Shown piece by piece: positions 61,657-64,000 of a stretch of DNA of 64,000 bases. Both the position numbers and the translations under genes were made by a program. Location: NCBI GenBank assembly GCA_039105265.1, contig JAPFFF010000009.1, positions 4,650,001-4,714,000 on the forward strand, in the 5' to 3' direction. Position 1 is the first letter of the stretch. Each line of letters begins with the position of its first letter. The notes under the pieces are model-generated. The model had not been told where the DNA came from and searched no databases. It was given only the letters and a program-made list of their open reading frames with translations. This stretch comes from Tritrichomonas musculus. Its lineage: Eukaryota > Parabasalia > Tritrichomonadida > Tritrichomonadidae.

Positions 61657-63165
61657 TTGTATGCCTTCTCAATTAACTCAAAAAGTCAGAATAACGAATT
61701 TTCCTCAGAAAAAAATGGTGTAACTTTTTCTATAGTTTGTCACTTCGCCCAAAAAAAGGAAATTTCTATTCCAATTCATGATTTTTTAAATTCTGAATGC
61801 GCTTCTATTGATGCTGACTTCTCTCTTATTTATAAAAATCAAGATTTTCATTTTAATTCAACTTACCTTATATCAATTTCACAAACTATTAGAGATATTT
61901 TTATATCTGATCCACTTGCTTTTGAATATACCATAAATGCTCAATTTAAAAATAATATTAAAGATATTATTGGCATATTATCAAATCCAACTTTTAAGAT
62001 TAGTGGGTCAAATTATGATGATTGCTTTAACCTATCATTTGATCTTAGAAGTGATCAATTATTTTCATTTATTTGGGAACGAATTTGTTCTAAATTAAAA
62101 TCAAGAGAAATTTTAAAATACTCTGTTTTGGCTTATAAAAATCGAATTGAACTTCCAGAATCCTTGGAAATTCGACTTGCAGAAGAATTCCAAAAGCTAT
62201 TTTTTTCTGGACTGATTATTGAAATGAGTTTTGATGAATGTTATGCAATATCATTAACAGAATGTAATCCAAAAGAAGATAAAGAATTCCTTGATAGACA
62301 TGCTAAGTCAGAAAAACCTCAAAAGGCACCAGTTTATACCGGAATTGATCAATCCATTGGCCCAACTCCTCCTGGCATTATTTATTTGATGCTGAAAAAA
62401 TATCCAACATATTTACTTTCTTTTGTTCGTAATATTTTAGTAAATAGATGTACAAATACGCCAGACAATAAACCTAAAAATTCTTTCTTGAAATCATTTG
62501 ATCCAGATGCACAACAAGATGGAAAAAATTTACTCAATATATTGCAAACATCAAATATAAACACCATTCGATTTTTCTATAATTCTATTAAACTCAAAAA
62601 TAATTTCACTTTAGATAGTAGCTTAAATTCTCTTTGCCCATTTACAGTTCCAAGTAAAAGAAAATTTGATTATTATAATAATTATAATGGAATAATGAAA
62701 ACTCAGATACGCCCAATTATAAAAGCTCCTTTGAGCATTTCGCCAAAATATCCTATAATGAATATTTTAATATATAATGATACAAGGAAATATTCAGATC
62801 AAAAGGATATATATTATCTATCAAATTCTTATGTTTCGCGAGAAGAGAAAAATAATTTTATTGAATTTGATTTTTCGCCTCATTATATCAAGTTAACATC
62901 GTTTATAATGATTAATCCACCAAAATCCTGGAAGTTAACAGCTTTATATCCAAAGAAACCCGATGAACCAACGTCTTGGTTTCTTATTGACAAACATATA
63001 TCAAATTCAAATACAGAAAATGAAAATTTAGTATTTAGAGATGTGAAAAATTTAGAAGTATCTTGCCAGAAATTCAAATTACAACAACCAGAAGATACAT
63101 CTTTCCAATTTTCACTTAGCTTTATAGACTTTTTCGGAACTGTTGAAAAGGGATCAACGGATTAA
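61657..63165 (+). CDS. BTB-like/discoidin-like protein gene, 5' end displaced by the MULE
   Basis: Host-derived sequence starts at 61751. The region encoding FSLIYKNQDFHFNSTYL and SQTIRDIFISDP resembles the BTB-like fold of large trichomonad families. The C-terminal 130 residues (IEFDFSPHYIKLTSFIMINP onward) resemble a discoidin/F5-8C-type beta sandwich. The frame also runs 94 bp into the right arm of the transposon, but has no ATG there (only TTG at 61657), and the first in-frame Met is about 190 codons in. The probable old ATG is at 55970. Likely silenced, or expressed as a shorter protein. Confidence 0.7.
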   Translation: MYAFSINSKSQNNEFSSEKNGVTFSIVCHFAQKKEISIPIHDFLNSECASIDADFSLIYKNQDFHFNSTYLISISQTIRDIFISDPLAFEYTINAQFKNNIKDIIGILSNPTFKISGSNYDDCFNLSFDLRSDQLFSFIWERICSKLKSREILKYSVLAYKNRIELPESLEIRLAEEFQKLFFSGLIIEMSFDECYAISLTECNPKEDKEFLDRHAKSEKPQKAPVYTGIDQSIGPTPPGIIYLMLKKYPTYLLSFVRNILVNRCTNTPDNKPKNSFLKSFDPDAQQDGKNLLNILQTSNINTIRFFYNSIKLKNNFTLDSSLNSLCPFTVPSKRKFDYYNNYNGIMKTQIRPIIKAPLSISPKYPIMNILIYNDTRKYSDQKDIYYLSNSYVSREEKNNFIEFDFSPHYIKLTSFIMINPPKSWKLTALYPKKPDEPTSWFLIDKHISNSNTENENLVFRDVKNLEVSCQKFKLQQPEDTSFQFSLSFIDFFGTVEKGSTD

Positions 63166-63326
63166 TAATATTATTAACTACATTTATTTGATTGTTTTTT
63201 CTAAAAGATATATTTTTTTTCTATTTTCATTATATTTTGAATTCATATTCGGTCAAGCATTATCAAATATAAACGTAAATATTAAATTGAATACCATAAA
63301 ATTTTGAAAATCTTCACAATCAAATA

Positions 63327-64000
63327 ATGGCAGCACCAATAACAAGTCTTGAGCCATTTACTTCACTTGGAATGGCAGGTATTAAAAATTCAGGTCCATA
63401 TTATGTTAATGATGCTTCTATTGTTTATCCTACAGGAAATCAAATAATTCAACAATCATTAGATACTGGCGAACGATTTCATATTCTCACTTCTCGTGTA
63501 AATCAAAAAAATGGCTCAAGACATACAAAATTAACAGCATTTAGCGTCAATTTTGATGGAAATTATTTAGCATTAGCATCAACAAGAAATAACGATTCAC
63601 CAATTTTAGTCATTTATCAACTTCCATCTAACCAAATCTATATGTCAATGCCTCAAGAAAATTCAGATGACATCTATTTTGTTGGATTCAATAGTTATCA
63701 ATCGCCAAATCATCTTGGACTATTTTTAGTTTCAGATCCACGAAAATATCGACTAACCATTTTTGATTTAAATATAAAAACACAAACTAAAAGCGTTTCA
63801 TTCACCGAAAAATTTGAAACAGCAACTTTTCATCCAAACCATGATAATCTTATTATTTTATACAGCAAATCATGCCTTGGATATTTAAGAGCGAATGACG
63901 ACAATGTTACAAATCTTACTGTTCCAAACTACTCTATTTTTTCTGGTTTTGTTTTTTCATATAATGAAGAATCTGTTACAGTTGCTACATCAGGCAGAGA
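63327..64000 (+). CDS. CFAP57: CFAP57-like WD40 protein (3' partial)
   Basis: The frame is open from ATG 63327 to the right edge (224 codons). The opening (GMAGIKNSGPYYVNDASIVY, then PTGNQIIQ) and the strand pattern TAFSVNFDGNYLALASTRN and ATFHPNHDNLIILYSKSC match the N-terminal beta-propeller of CFAP57/WDR65, an axonemal inner-dynein-arm regulator. CFAP43/44-type propellers are the main alternative. It would act in the flagellar axoneme, consistent with a flagellate. AAACGT at 63271-63276 and TTCACAATC at about 63311 lie just upstream. Confidence 0.65.
   Translation, partial: MAAPITSLEPFTSLGMAGIKNSGPYYVNDASIVYPTGNQIIQQSLDTGERFHILTSRVNQKNGSRHTKLTAFSVNFDGNYLALASTRNNDSPILVIYQLPSNQIYMSMPQENSDDIYFVGFNSYQSPNHLGLFLVSDPRKYRLTIFDLNIKTQTKSVSFTEKFETATFHPNHDNLIILYSKSCLGYLRANDDNVTNLTVPNYSIFSGFVFSYNEESVTVATSGR

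Larger units (their letters stand above)
55987..61750. mobile_element. Mutator-like DNA transposon (MULE) with nested, tandem-repeat inverted ends
   Basis: 5.76 kb. Outer ends pair: GGGCGGAATGACAAACTATA at 55987 and, on the other strand, GGGCGAAGTGACAAACTATA ending at 61750. Flanks share C plus seven A (55979-55986 and 61750-61757), an 8-bp duplication if the last C is counted. Each arm contains a 98-bp outermost segment, an array of 120-bp units, an A+T-rich segment, 79 bp of the transposase gene's 5' end, then a second inner copy of the arm lacking the outermost segment. One intact transposase lies at the centre. The ends agree almost perfectly, so insertion is recent and the element may be active. 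Confidence 0.9.

Overview
The window looks like nuclear DNA of a parabasalid protist, most likely a Tritrichomonas or Trichomonas relative. The DNA is very A+T rich, with homopolymer runs of up to about 23 A or T between genes. Genes are intronless as far as I can see, densely packed on both strands and separated by 200-800 bp. The protein repertoire fits: a BspA-type leucine-rich-repeat protein with a DUF3447/ankyrin-like N-terminus, many divergent protein kinases, coiled-coil proteins, an RGS-type membrane-protein relic, a BTB/discoidin-like protein, a flagellar CFAP57-like WD40 protein, a Mutator-like transposon and a probable Maverick/Polinton fossil. The species is inferred from style only.

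Layout. 1-40 kb is mostly ordinary host genes: BspA-LRR protein (cut by the left edge), ULK4-like pseudokinase, an unrecognised 835-aa protein, a PP2A/PP4/PP6-family phosphatase, a coiled-coil protein, a SANT-domain protein, a pseudokinase-Sel1 protein, an RGS-type pseudogene broken by a small DNA transposon, a C2-like proline-rich protein, a protein kinase, a Mei2-like RNA-binding protein, two coiled-coil proteins, a decayed DUF3447/ankyrin gene, a multi-pass membrane protein, a CK1-like kinase, a UBR-box ubiquitin ligase, retromer VPS35, and a decayed CARMIL-like LRR gene beside an LRR-like gene.

40-48 kb is an accessory island. It holds a five-copy 61-bp satellite, a low-complexity acidic frame, GC-rich hairpin patches, and a virus-like fossil (coiled-coil structural-type frames plus an integrase relic) that was itself interrupted by a 1.33-kb DNA element with an 8-bp target-site duplication. 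Next come a 1113-aa protein with about 39 copies of a 9-residue repeat, a small tail-anchored protein, an amino-acid transporter and a single-pass membrane protein.

55,987-61,750 is a complete-looking Mutator-like element. Its long inverted ends are built from 120-bp tandem repeats and contain a second, nested copy of themselves together with 79 bp of the transposase gene. It inserted a few codons after the probable ATG of a BTB/discoidin-like gene and separated that ATG from the rest of the reading frame. A CFAP57-like gene runs off the right edge.

Working picture: the host genes serve kinase/phosphatase signalling, ubiquitin turnover, membrane traffic and flagellar structure. They are independently transcribed, with no sign of operons. 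The most informative biology lies in the layered mobile DNA and its collisions with host genes.
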